Of a DNA stretch of 64,000 nucleotides, positions 43,714 to 55,883 are shown in pieces (the stretch's first letter is position 1; every line of letters starts with the position of its first letter). The stretch lies in the NCBI GenBank assembly GCA_037127255.1, contig JBANSL010000004.1, positions 28,672,467 to 28,736,466 on the forward strand, given 5' to 3'. A program made the translations under genes and the position numbers. The notes under the pieces were generated by a model. It saw only the letters and a program-made list of their open reading frames with translations. It was not told the origin of the DNA and ran no database searches. This DNA comes from Persicaria tinctoria (Eukaryota > Streptophyta > Magnoliopsida > Caryophyllales > Polygonaceae).

Positions 43714-46700
43714 CACTACAAAAAAAAATTAGATTAGCAACGGCAAAATCCCGTCGCCAATAGTCGATTTCCCGTCGCCAAAGACAATTAGCGATGGCAT
43801 TGCGACGGGAAACCAGCCGTCGCCAATAGTGCCGTGGCAAATGCTCATTGGCGACGGCTATCAGCCGTCGCTAATTTATTTACGGAAATTAAAAAAAATT
43901 CCCAGCTTTTTAGCCCGGATAATTTAGGACCGGGCTAAAAAGTCCATATTTTTATAAAAAAAAATCACCAGAATGCATATCCATTATTCTGGCCACTAAT
44001 GTAAAGATGAATTTAAAAAAAATACACTAGAAACCTTTGTTCAAACAAGAACAATTGGTCATATTAGTACAATAAAATAAAGATAACCACATTAGAAAGT
44101 ACGAAAATAATTTTTTCCCACAGTAGACCACTTGAAAACTAGAAGTTCTGATCACACAAGAACAGCTACTTGCTCACAAGTCTTGTTTTGAAAAGAGAGC
44201 AACTCATCCACAACAACGTAACCAATGTCTTCAACAGGGCTGATAATTTGCCAACTGTAAAAGTCAACAAGAGTTTCATCAGACATCAGAAGGTAATGTA
44301 TAACAACACGTTGATCAAAACTGATGTGCAGTAGAGAAAGAACTAGAAACATGCTTGATAATGATCAAAATTGCATCTATTGTTAATATTTATAAATTAG
44401 ACATAAAACTAACTTTAAGTTCATTTTAATATTCATGCCTTGTGAACAAGTAAAAGGAAAAATATAGAGACAACTCCATGTACTTAACAGCAAATAAAGA
44501 AGTTTGGACAGGAGTAAAAATGCAAAGCAAGCAATGCAAAGATTATGTGAACTTATAGGAGGCATAACCTAAAGTATATATAGATAACTCACTGAAAATC
44601 AATTAAAGGACGGATGTAATTTTGGCCGAACATATAATAGTAAAAAAGGTTTGCTAATTGCTCTGCAATGTGGCTGAAATTCGAAAGGATCCTAAAAAGT
44701 TGTTCCTACGCTCATGAAAAATGTGCAAACAGAATGTACGATTGAAATTCATCTATTGATTGGAAGTGTGAATATACCCCAAGAAACAATACTTGATAGA
44801 GGAAGGGACCAAAAATACCTCCACATCAAGCAAAACACGATCAAGGGTTGCACTCATGTTTGACAATACAATCCCATCTACATTGGGAATTCCACTCTGC
44901 ATAACCAAGAGCAAAATACATATTAAAATAATATAGAGCAATAAGAGTAATATAATATCAACATTTTCCTATTTGCAACCAGTTCAATAAAATATATTGT
45001 ACAACTTAAGAGTAATACAGTAAGAGACTAAGAACATAAGGACCAGAAAATGGAGAAAAGGAATCTGAAAGTGAAAAATTGTTCAGAACTAAAAACATAG
45101 CGGCAAACACTTTCCACAAAGTACAAGAGAGCAAATAAAATCTAGAATCGTCAACCTTAAGGAAAGAAAAATTAGTATATACGGGAAAAAAGGAACAGAA
45201 AAAGGAGAGATACAACTGTTCTTGTGTGAGCAAGCAAGAACAGAAAATTGGCATATACCTTTGGCATCCATATATTACATTAGGATAGGAGATAATAAGC
45301 ATTTCTTGGATGTCCAACAAAGCACCAAAAGTATTAGTTTATGTTAGAGTTAGGAACTCAAATAATAGATCACATAAATCCACAAACTTCAAGTGGGCCC
45401 CAATTTAGATGAACACTAAATAGGAAAACATAATCTAGGACACTATTAAAAGCACGAAGTAATTGAGAAATAAAATGATATGAAAAGATTTGGTGATTAA
45501 GAAAACAGACATGGAAAAGCACGAATAGGCTAGTGAAAACTGATGTGAAGACAATTTATATCATGGATCAATCATATTGACAGTTGTAACATTCCGATGG
45601 CTATGCGAAAGAGGAAGTTAATAACCCGGTGAAGGGAGCCAAAGAACTAGTACTGGGAATATTTAAGCAAGACCCAAGCTTTGAAACCTTTCTTGTCCAG
45701 CTGTAAGTAACTTCTCGTGATCAGCAAAAGACCTCTCAGAAGTCATAATCCCTCCTTCTTTTGCTAGGCCGTTCTGCACCCTCTTATATATCCTAGATTA
45801 ATAATTCATAAGCATCAAAATAAACAAGCACAATCTCGACCATTGAATTCAAAGAAAATGACACTTAGAGATGGTGCAAGCCAATTTTTGCTAGGCCCTG
45901 GCATTTTACCACTAGAAGGGGAAGGTTTGGGCGAAATTTTAAGCACAAAGCAGGAAAACAACCACTCCTTTTCAACCAATTGGGGAAGCTGCTAAATAAA
46001 TTCATCAAACACACAAAATCCAGCAGGGGTTCTCAAGTATAAACCTGAAATAGGTATACAAAGTTGGTCTATACTTTATAGCATAAGACTAAACAAAAAA
46101 GCCTACTTACTCTAAATCCCAATATCGCAGTCCTATATAGCACATTACCTATAACAATAATATATTACATAAAAGTGAAACCCAAGTGTCTCAGGCACTA
46201 ACTAAAAATACAAAGCCAAACCCTTTATATACTCCTATACATAGTATTAGTCTTGAACCTCCCATTTGTATTTGAATTAGATAGGATTGTTCGTTCCTTC
46301 TAAAGAATTGCAGCATATATATAACTAAAACGGTTTCCAGCTAAAAGACAATCCCAGGAAGGGTTAAGCTACTACAACATTGAACAAGGCAAAGATAAAC
46401 CTAAAAAGATATAGGAAAAAAATGTGAATTTACCTCTAGAGGTCCTCCTAATGGTGAGGTTTTACACCAGATAAATTATCAGAACCACAAATTTATTAGG
46501 GATAGAACATGCCTCCACTGAATTTCATAATAATCAAAATTTTGATTGAAATAATTTCAAAGAACAATATAATTTCAGCAAGGCAGAGGGAGACTAACCA
46601 ATAACCATGGTGAAAGGATCGAATAATGTTGTCGATCTTCCTATTGAACCAAGCCAGAGATGTTTTGATGGTGTCAAATTTGCTCTTGCACGAGCAAAAT

Positions 46701-47640
46701 ATGACTCATCTACTCACATATGCTAGGCAATCATCAGGAAACAACATCAAATTCTGCCAAAACCCCCAATCAATTCAGCTGTATCACAAATAGAGAGAAC
46801 AATAAGTACACAAATCCTTTTCAGACAATAAGTGCACAAATATCCCAAATCAATTTCATCTAAACTAAACCCTAACACTTGCAATCTAATTGACATCACC
46901 AAATTAATGAAGGAATCAAGCAAATCAAAATAAAAGGGAGTAGAATAGATGAAAACTTACCAACTCTTTGCATAGCAATGGGAGTTTAGGGCTGGTTGTT
47001 ATGTAATTTTTCGAAAGGGTGATGAAGGGGATTGCTGTCGGGTGGTCAGTGATGGGGAGGAGAGCTCGCCGGTGGAGTGGCTAATGGCTGGCGGAAGATA
47101 GCAGGAAGGAGAAGGGTAGAGCGATGTGCGAGGCAGTGGTACACTCTTCACTGTTCAAGAAAGAAAGCGACGGTGGCCTGAGCGGACGTCGGAGGATGAA
47201 GTGCCGGAGAAGGGTGAAGCGTCGGAGGTTTCAGATAGCGGGAAGGAAAAAGGTCAAGCGCCGGAGGTTTCAGACAGCCGGATCGGTCGAAGCTCAAGCC
47301 TCCCAACAACGATTAATGCGCCGCCTCCATTGAATAGAAACTGAGAAGTCTTCGCGTCCTTCGAGCGAGCTTCATCCACCGGCAAGAGAGCAGAGTGAAG
47401 GACTGCAAAGAGGAGAGGGGGCGGCTGGGAAGGAATTCTAGGTTTAGTGTTAGAAAGAGGGGAGAGCTTGGAAGGAGAGGAGAACGGCTGAAAGGAATGA
47501 TTTTCTCCTCAAAAAATTTTTTATTTTTATTTTGATTAGCGATGGCCAGAGCTTGCCGTTGTAAAAAAACACCTTATTTGCGACACTAAAGAATATGCCG
47601 TTGCTAATTTGTGTTGCTAATTGAATTTTTTTTTGTAGTG
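43714..47640. mobile_element. CACTA element inside the hAT gene, CAA target duplication
   Basis: It starts CACTACAAAAAAAAATTAG and ends TTTTTTTTGTAGTG. CAA stands on both sides (43711-43713, 47641-47643), the 3-bp duplication of CACTA elements. Removing it rejoins the hAT frame in phase at a Gln codon. Sub-terminal GCAACGGC/GGCGACGG words occur in both orientations. No transposase is visible in 3.9 kb, so it is non-autonomous. The GC-rich right part (46980-47480) looks like a promoter and leader read on the minus strand, followed by ATG and GTAAGT near 46965-46980. Confidence 0.9.
44140..46980 (-). other. Possible captured gene fragments in CACTA interior
   Basis: Short minus-strand exon-like stretches occur: 44152-44352 (SDETLVDFYSWQIISPVEDI), about 44780-44900 (GIVLSNMSATLDRVLLDVEV) and about 45690-45790 (GIMTSERSFADHEKLLTAGQ). 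A start ATG-MQRVG with GTAAGT lies near 46965. I do not recognise the source. Exon capture by CACTA elements is known; here it is only suspected. Confidence 0.3.
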
Positions 47641-48635
47641 CAAGTTCAGATTGTAAAGGAGAAGCTTCAAGATTTGAGGCATAATGGATGGGATCAGCTC
47701 GTACAGGAGGTCAATGAGTTTTTTGCTGCAAACAATGTGATCATCTTCAAAATGGAAGGTAATGTGACTAGTCGATTTCGTTCTAGACGTGGAGGAGAAG
47801 AGGTGAAGATGACAAATTACCACCTTTTGCGAGTCAACATATTTTGTCAGGTAATTAGAGTACATTATTATTTATCAATTGATTAAGTTTTTGTTTAATT
47901 GCTAGTATTAGAAATATACTTAATATGGCACATCATTTTTAGGTTATTGACCAAATTAATCAGGAGATGGAGAATCGTTTCAACGAGACAAACACTACAT
48001 TACTCACACGTAGTGCAATCTATAATCCCTAGAATTCTTTCTCCAATTACAATCAGTCTAAGCTACTTCAACTTGTAGAGTTATATCCAGAAGACTTTTC
48101 AGACACTAATAGATCTATGCTCAAGCAAGAATTAGAAGTGTGGGTTACAACCATGAGGGGAACTAAAATATATTCTGCATTGGAAGATCTTGGAGATGTT
48201 GCTAAGAAGATGGTTGAGGATGGCATTAGCAAATGTTTTCCCTTGGTATATCCTCTTATTGTGTTGGTTTTGGTGCTTCATGTCGCAAATGCAACAGTTG
48301 AAAGATCCTTCTCTGCAATGAGTCTTGTAAAGACAGATTTGCGTAAAAAGATGGGTGATGAGTATCTAAATGATTCTTTGGTATGCTAAATCGAGAGTGA
48401 TATTTTCGAGAGCATTGACAATGAAGTTATTCTGCAACATTTTCAGAACATGAAGACACGCAAGATGGATTTATCTCATCTACCGCCAAAGTGAACGTCT
48501 TTGTAGAATTGTATTATTGAACTTATGTTTAGTATCAAACTTTTTTTAGTATTGAACCTATTTATAACCGCAAGATAAATTTATTAAATGCCTTTGTCAT
48601 TTTCAGCCCCCCCCCCCCCCCCCCCAAATAGAAAT

Positions 48636-48651
48636 CCTGGATCCGCCACTG
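48636..48651. repeat. Right terminus of hAT element
   Basis: CCTGGATCCGCCACTG is the reverse complement of the common plant hAT end CAGTGGCGGATCC-AGG. It is preceded by a C19 run at 48607-48625. The matching left end is not found, which fits a truncated left side at 42223. Confidence 0.7.
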
Positions 48652-49557
48652 AGTGTGCGGGTGTGAGGGGCAAGCGCGAGGCGAGAGCGAGCGATTGAGC
48701 GGATGCAAGAGAATGAGAAAGAAAAGTGTGAGCGAGAGGGAGTCGAGGCGAGACGACCAAGCGAGCTCGAGAGGGGGAGCCGGGATGACAAGGAAGGAAG
48801 ACATAGGCAGAGGAACGGTCGCCGATAGTTTCTTTCCATCGAAGTATTAGAGACGCTATAGAGGAAGAGGGTGAAGTCTTGAGGGTCCACCGCTAGACGA
48901 GTCAGCCTTGGGGCCCATCTTATTCTGTTCCTTTCTTTTCTGTCGGAAATCTTATTTGAGGCAAGTTAGATTGGGCGGAGTTGGGTCTTTTATTTTGTTT
49001 CAACATTAATAGAATTTGGGCCTATTCTTTTATTTCAGAAATGGAAATGGAAAAAAGGAGGATTTTAAGATATAAAAATATTTCATTAAAAATATGTAAT
49101 AAATGAAGTATAAAATATATTATATAGTATTATTGTGAGATATAAAAATATAATATTTTTGGACTTGGAATTTAAAAGGACAAATTTGGGAAATATTTTC
49201 AAGGATGGAAATTATTTTAATAAGATTAAAAATATAAATTTTGGAAAATGGCCTAACCTTGTCGGCTTCGTTTTGAAATATTTGTTTTGAGGGTTGGAAC
49301 TTGATTTTCAAAAGGAATTCGTTGAGTCTTTTCCAAGGTCGGAATTTTTAACTATTTGACTTAAGATTTTAAATGGTCTTCGAGACTAACTTGGGAACTT
49401 GATATGATCGATGACTAACTAGCATGATGATATGTGTGACTAATAGCATGACTTGTGGTGATTTATTATGCGAGGTTGAATGTTAGATAATTGTGATGAG
49501 GATATATAATAATATGCTAAGTAAGAATATGAGATGTTAGAGTTATGTTATCATTTT
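48652..49557. other. Intergenic, no gene seen
   Basis: A GC-rich 250-bp stretch with no convincing frame is followed by AT-rich DNA. Small open frames here have no coding character. Confidence 0.4.
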
Positions 49558-49565
49558 ATTATACC

Positions 49566-50100
49566 CAGTGTTCTAAAAATCGCGCCTAGGCGCTAGGCGG
49601 CACATGACCTAGGAATTTTTAAGCCTAGGCGGACCTCTAGGCGGAAATTCGTCCAGAAACCGCCTAGTCCCGCCTAGGCGCCGCCTGGTCCCGCCTAGGC
49701 GCCGCCTGGGCCCGCCTAGGCACCGCCTAGTCCAACGATTATTCAATTTGAGCTTCTAAGCATATGATTAGTTGACTTAGATTTTTTTTATCCCCATGAC
49801 GGGATGCATTTGCTTTTCAGTCGAACTTATAGTTTTGGATTTAAAGAGGTTTAGAATTGTTAGTCAGACATGTACCTTTGCGTTTATTTACTTTAGTGTT
49901 AGTTAACTACTACAAATTTGGGTTTATGAGTGATATTATGGATTATTATTACATTATATGAATTATTGACAAGTGTTATTTGTCAAAATATAAGGAAATA
50001 ATCAAGTTTGTTCTAAGTCTGCCTAGACGCCGCCTAGACACCCGCCTAGCCGCCTATGCGTTAGGCGGCCACCCGCCGCCTAGCGCCTTTTAGAACATTG
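49566..50100. mobile_element. 535-bp hAT-type MITE with GCCTAGGCG repeats
   Basis: The ends are CAGTGTTCTAAAA and TTTTAGAACATTG (inverted), flanked by ATTATACC at 49558-49565 and 50101-50108, an 8-bp duplication. The left 170 bp hold CCGCCTAGGCGCCGCCT-type tandem palindromic units, and similar units sit at 50020-50085. Confidence 0.9.
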
Positions 50101-50108
50101 ATTATACC

Positions 50109-50346
50109 TTATGAATACGATGAACTTTAAGATAAGTGGCTATGCGGACCTATTATTGCGGATTTATTAATGCGGATTTATTTTGGCAAATATATGATTA
50201 TGACTGAATGGAATGATGAGAATAATGTGGTCTTACGAAATGTGGCAATGTGGTAAATGGTCGATCTTATGGAACGACGATTGTGATATGGTTGTTATTC
50301 TCGTTGAATGATGTATACTTTGAGTGCTTGAATGATTAGGCATAGA

Positions 50347-50430
<84 letters not shown>

Positions 50431-51031
50431 TGTGTGCGTGCGTGCGTGTGTGTGCGTGTTCTGATATGTATCTAGGTGATGCTTGTGATTATCATTGATG
50501 TATGCCTGACCTTTTATTATGCTGTTATGCATAGCCATGTAAGTCTTTTCGAAGCTTACTCAGATTAATAGAGAGATATTCTCTGTTTTATGTGCATCAT
50601 TTACTAGTTGCTTGCATTCATGATCAACATGCCATGTAGTACCATGCTAGGTTGCATTGACCGTTGATCATTCTATTTCTTTATGCGTATGTAAACAGAA
50701 CAATCGTTATCTGTGAAGTGTCTAGAGTCTTTGCTAGGATCATAGGATGACCCAGTCTCAACGGGTACTTCCTCAGTCGTTCGAGTCATAATTACCATTT
50801 TACTTACCGTTCTAATTTATTTTATCTTTCGCATTATATTATTCATTTCCTCTTTTAAGTCCACATTCCTTGTTTGATAAACGCATGCAAACATGGGGTC
50901 GGGAACAACAACAAGCCTCGCCCCATTTATAAATTGGAATGCATTTGCGAGCGGGCTAGTCTCCGCCCTATCGGGAAGGGGGACGATGGTTAAGTGGTGG
51001 GATATACCACTTGATATTCTGTGTTAAGGCC

Positions 51032-51107
<76 letters not shown>

Positions 51108-51128
51108 GCACTTGATCTTAGGAGCATG
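50109..51128. repeat. Intergenic with (GT)n and (ATT)n microsatellites
   Basis: (GT)n spans about 50351-50460 and decays to GC/GT at its right end. (ATT)n spans about 51031-51108. No gene is seen. A segment at 50890-51010 (GGGGTCGGGAACAAC) may be a further LTR fragment but is not assigned. Confidence 0.6.
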
Positions 51129-52881
51129 TGTTGTAGGAGGAAATCGAGATTGCAAATAAAATACGAATAAAGTAAAGCAAACCGATTGGATCCCAGCAAA
51201 TAATGGTAAAGACTCCCTCCCGATATAGTAAAAGGAAGTCAGGTTCGATCCTCGAGGAAGCTGGTCAGCGGAGGAATCTCACGGGCAACAGTCGACTTCA
51301 GGGCGCTCAACCTCGACTAGGGTTAGTCGACATAAGGTCAGGCAAGTCGAAACTGAGCAAGCGACAACTACTGGGCTTGGTCGATCTCGACTAATTTACT
51401 CGATATCGAGTAACTTTGTCGAAGTCGAGGAGTTTTTTTCGAGATCGAGTTGCCTACAGAAACAAAAGCTACGGCGATCTTGCTCGATCAAATATGAGAA
51501 GTCGACGTCGACCAGTTTGGTCGAAATCGAGCAGTGACAGAAAGTAAAATACGAATGCAAAACTTAGAATCTAAACCGATGGATGAAAGAGAACTTCCAA
51601 GATTGGGGTTTGCAACAACGATTACCATGAAAGCGGAACATAAATCATAAAAGGCGGTGACTTTATCGATAAAGGAGAAGTCTTTCACCTAATCCGACAA
51701 GTAGGAATATAGATCTCGCGATAAATAACCCTAATCGCATCTATTCCTTTTCATAATTATAATACGATAACTATAAATAACCCTAATTGCATCTTCCGAA
51801 TAAAAATCCTAATTACTACCCAAGTTTCACAACATGAGTTCTTCAATTTCTCAATCAAAGATGAAGCACATGGAATAGAATAAGATAACTGTAAAATACC
51901 TCCTTTTACAATCGCTAATCTACCAACATGGCTCTCGTTGGGCTCACCCCAACCCTAAAAGTAGGTGAACTACTCCTGCCTCATCACAATTGACATCATT
52001 GTTTTAAAAGAAATAACTTGCATAAACTAAATTCAAAGTCTTTACAATCCCGGCACTCAAACTTTCGTAGAATGCCAAAACCCTAAAACCTTTGAACTCT
52101 TAAACTCTATGTGGAACTCTTCTCTGAATTAAATGAATGAAAATCAGCCCCAAGGGATTTATTTATAGGGTTTAATCCTTGCTTATCAAGGAAAGCAATC
52201 TATATCTACTTTCTAAGGATAAAATTAAATAAAGATAAATCATTAAATCTAAAAGGAAATATCTAAATATCTAAATATCTCTTGACATTAATGAATAATC
52301 TTCTCTCCTTGGATAAATCTTGATAGACTTTGATAGATTCGGACATCCTTCACGCCCAAACAAACCAACTCGATTTCGGATAGGCCCAACGGACTCACGG
52401 CCCAGAGATCTTTTTGGTTGATATCGACCAATTTGGTCGACATCGAGGAACTTGTGGTCGACTTCGGCTTTTCTTCGTCTTCTCGAGTAGCTTCTTCCCT
52501 TCTCGGACTCGGACAAGGCTTCTGGTTTTGTCGATGTCGAGCAGATATGTCGACATCGAGTAAAATGTTACTCGAGTTGTCTTCTTCTTCTCAGCTTCTC
52601 GATCTGGCTTTCCTCGACCAGGCTCTGCTTCACAATTTTGGTCGATATCGAGGAACTCTCCTCGAAATCGAGTAACTCTTAGCTTATTTCTTCTCTTCTC
52701 AGTTTCGTCCCGGAATGGCTCCACATTCTGCAATATTAAACCAAAACTTATGTAGACCTCTATTTCTTGTAAATAAGCATATATTACTTAAATTCAACAT
52801 ATTCCCAGCCCGAAATATGCAAAGTATATAGAATAAGGAGCTAAAATGTGCATAAAAACATGGCTATTTTAGTGGACATCA
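51129..52881 (-). repeat. LTR of Athila-type element (1753 bp)
   Basis: It shares its outer end (GTAGGAGGAAATCGAGA), a TATTTATAGG block near 52160 and TCGA-rich tracts at 51290-51540 and 52415-52680 with the LTRs at 37959, 58822 and 63279. It is shorter and more diverged than those. Confidence 0.75.
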
Positions 52882-54631
52882 AATCACCCCATACTTAAGC
52901 TTGCTTGTCCCCAAGCAATAACTTGGATGGTCATTCAGGGGAAACCTGCAAAGACTCTCAACATAATGGATTCATTGTTATATTACCCAACACTCAATTG
53001 CCATCCTTGAAGAGGTACTTGATGCCTACAAATCTGTGCATGTGAATGAAAAGCAATTTCTGTACACAAAAGGAGGTTTCCACAAAAACAATTTTATGTG
53101 ACAAAGCTACAATAATCAAGAGGATTTCATTTAAGCTAAAAAAGGAGTAGATATGTAAAAAGGCTAATGGTAGGCAATTTTTGGCCATGTGGTGTTAAAT
53201 CCGGGGAAATGCATTATTTCCAAACTTTCTCTACCATATTCCTTTTTCATAAGATTCATCACCTTTCATAATGCTTTTGTCAATAATAATGCTTTTACCT
53301 CTCTAATCTCAGCACTGCCTTCTCGCGAGTCGCAAACATAGGTGTCATGAATGACCCCGGATACTTAGTGCTTTGGAATCCTCACATGTGTGTCCCATCT
53401 CACTCAACTATTATCTCAGTAAGCAGGGTTGATCTACCTTTATCTCCTGAGGTGATCGGATTTTTTCTTACTCGTTAAATTTTCCATACAACCTTGATTT
53501 TTTCTTGCCAAACTTCAATAATGACATAACAACTCAACAAACCATATAATGTCTTCATAAAATGATTTCCATTTTCAACATAATCCCCGGATAGGGTATA
53601 AGATAAAAATGGGCAATATAAGGCATATGTGGAGCAATAACGATATATAGGCAAATTGGGCTTATAATAGGGCTTTGTGATGCAATTGGGTAAAGGTATG
53701 GCTAGAAGTATGAAAATGATCATATATGGAAAAATAAAATCCTCCATCCTCTTATTGTGCATAATGTCAAAAGCAACATCAATTTACCTCACTTTTGTGG
53801 TTTTACCATAAAAAATTGCACGTCATTGAGACTTCCCTTTTCTAGGCAATTTTGTGCAATATCTCTAACGAATCCATCATTTGCATCGTTGAGTGTTGCC
53901 TTGGCTTCCATGACTCTCTTTTTTGAACTTTTTGCAAGCTTGGGAGATATCTTTACAACTCTCTTTAAAAATGCATATTTCAAATAATGTAGAATTTAAC
54001 CATGCAAATACGGTAAATAATATGCAACTACACTCGATACAGAGTTGTGCCATGTCCTAAATAATCCGATACAAACCATACAAAAATTTTAAAATACAGT
54101 CCTGGAAGCAAATAAAAATAATAAAGTCACGGGCATAGTCTTTACTCCCACCCCATACTTAAAATCGATAGTGTCCTCACTGTCAAAGAAATATAACCAA
54201 ATGGAGGGAAAAGACTTACATAGCTGCTCACTGAGGAGGCGGGGGACCGTAGTAGGGGAGGTGGAAACCGATCTGGTAGTCAGGAGCTCCTTCATGGGAA
54301 GAGCTACCAGGCTGCTGTGAAGAAGATCCCTTAGGGTCATGAGTACTCCCCTGCTGCTCGGCAGGTGATACCAACGAGTAATCTCGGCCCGCTTAACTAG
54401 ATCCTCACCTCGTTGTCGTGTCTTCTTGTCATTAATCCTCAGCTTTATCCATTTCTGGGTAATCTGTTCTAACTATAAATTGCAAAATAAAGTACCCTTA
54501 TAAGATAATATCTAACAAATATAACAACCCCATACTTAGTTAATAAAATATCCTATAAGCAATAATAAATAAGCATGAGGAAGCTTATATCATCATATCA
54601 TGTACCAACTCATATAATGAAACAATAAATG

Positions 54632-54690
<59 letters not shown>

Positions 54691-55880
54691 TTTAAATAAA
54701 GCCCCAAATTCAAGAAATTTCCAAACATATCACGTAATAAATCTCTAATTTCATGAATTTTTTTGACAATATTTATGAACTAAGTATAAGAATCATTTAG
54801 ATAAATAAAAAATCAGCCCACCAAATTTAGCTATTTCCATATATAACCAACCCTTAATAATAAATATCAATTTCCCCCTCAGATTTAAAACCTTAGACAT
54901 TTAATACACAACTCAAGTTCCAATTTCTACCTAGGTTCTCATCATAAATAAATAATCTGAAATTTAGAGAGAAAAGAGGGAGAAATCATACCTTAGAGTT
55001 AAAACAGGGAAGAAATTTGTAAATAGAGAGAATTAAGGGGTGGTGTTCTCGGATTTGGTTCAAGAAACGCACATTGGTGCGGTTTTTAACTATCAGGCGC
55101 GCGGGGAAGGGAAGCTAGGCTCGGCGGTGCTCGGAGGCAGTGGATCCGGGCTCGAAGAAGACGGAATCGGGGAGAGTTGGCCGGATCTGGGGAGCTGAGG
55201 TGGTCGGTGGAGCTTCTGGGCAACAATAGTGAAGACAACATTGGTGGCACGGAGGGAAAGCTGGGCTTCTAAGGTGGCGGCGGTGTAGCGTGGTGGGCTT
55301 GGGGTGACCGGAACTCGGCTTGGTGGTCGGCAGAGTGCAGCGAAAGCTTCGAGAAGGAGGAGCAGGAGGAAGAAAATGGGGGCTATGTCGGCTTAGGGTT
55401 TTCGAGGTCGAGAAAGCGGAAGGAGAGGGAGAGAGGTTTCCAGGTTTTAAATATGGAAAAGCAAGAAAATAAAACCGAAAGAAACTGTAAGTATTTTTTT
55501 AATTAATTAATTAATTATTTATTTTTATTTTTATTTTTTTCTAAAAAAGAAAACTTACTTGGAGACTTGGTCGACATCGAGCAAATTTTTCGATGTCGAG
55601 GAACCTTTCACTTACCTGACGGGCTTCGTCGATGTCGAGTAAACTTGCCCGACTAGAAGAACTCGACATATAGTGAGCACCACCCTTGAATTTTGGTCGA
55701 TGTCGACCAAGTTTGGTCGATATCGAGGAGACTGTGAATGCCTGAATTTAACAACGAGAAGAGATTATGCACGAATTTCAAAAAAATAAAATAAAATAGA
55801 ATTAAAGAAAAAGGAGTAAGAAAAGCGGGTTGCCTCCCGTAAGCGCTATGGTTTAAGTCGTTAGCTCGACCTACTTCCCT
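52882..55880 (-). other. Long non-coding tract between pol and 3' LTR
   Basis: 52890-54190 aligns in content with 60911-62150 of the nested element. Shared landmarks are CCCCATACTTAAGCTTGCTT, the ATCGGATTTT block and CCCCATACTTAAA. 54634-54687 is (TA)n. 55050-55450 is a GC-rich leader-like stretch, and 55560-55740 holds five TCGA words. No envelope-like gene can be supported. Confidence 0.55.
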
Positions 55881-55883
55881 GTT

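Larger units (their letters stand above)
42224..48494 (+). pseudogene. hAT transposase (TTF-type zinc finger, hAT dimerisation), decayed, split by CACTA
   Basis: The order is a TTF-like zinc-finger region (about 42230-42540: CFWCYLFKG, NWKKALEKFEEH), a DUF4371/hAT core at 42700-43356 (FSILIDESRDVS, GQGYDGASNM, IHCFAHQLQL), then 43420-43737. After the CACTA element it resumes at 47641, ending with the hAT dimerisation motif (ANATVERSFSAMSLVKT) near 48280-48340. Breaks include TAA near 42390, a frameshift around 42655, the TGA at 43354-43356, TAG 48030-48032 and TAA 48387-48389. An intron near 47851-47942 fits GT-AG. Plant ZMYM1-like hAT genes have this layout. Confidence 0.8.

Noticed and set aside
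47124..47344. Two overlapping Arg-rich ORFs
   Set aside because: They overlap in different frames in a GC-rich promoter-like stretch of the CACTA element with no homology signal.
50233..50538. His-Thr repeat protein
   Set aside because: Translation of the (GT)n microsatellite.
54089..54340. 83-residue minus-strand ORF
   Set aside because: Lies in the non-coding Athila tract; no motif and no matching frame in the sister copies.
55050..55450. Envelope-like gene of the Athila-type element
   Set aside because: The stretch is GC-rich but has no sustained frame, signal peptide or membrane segment that I can support.
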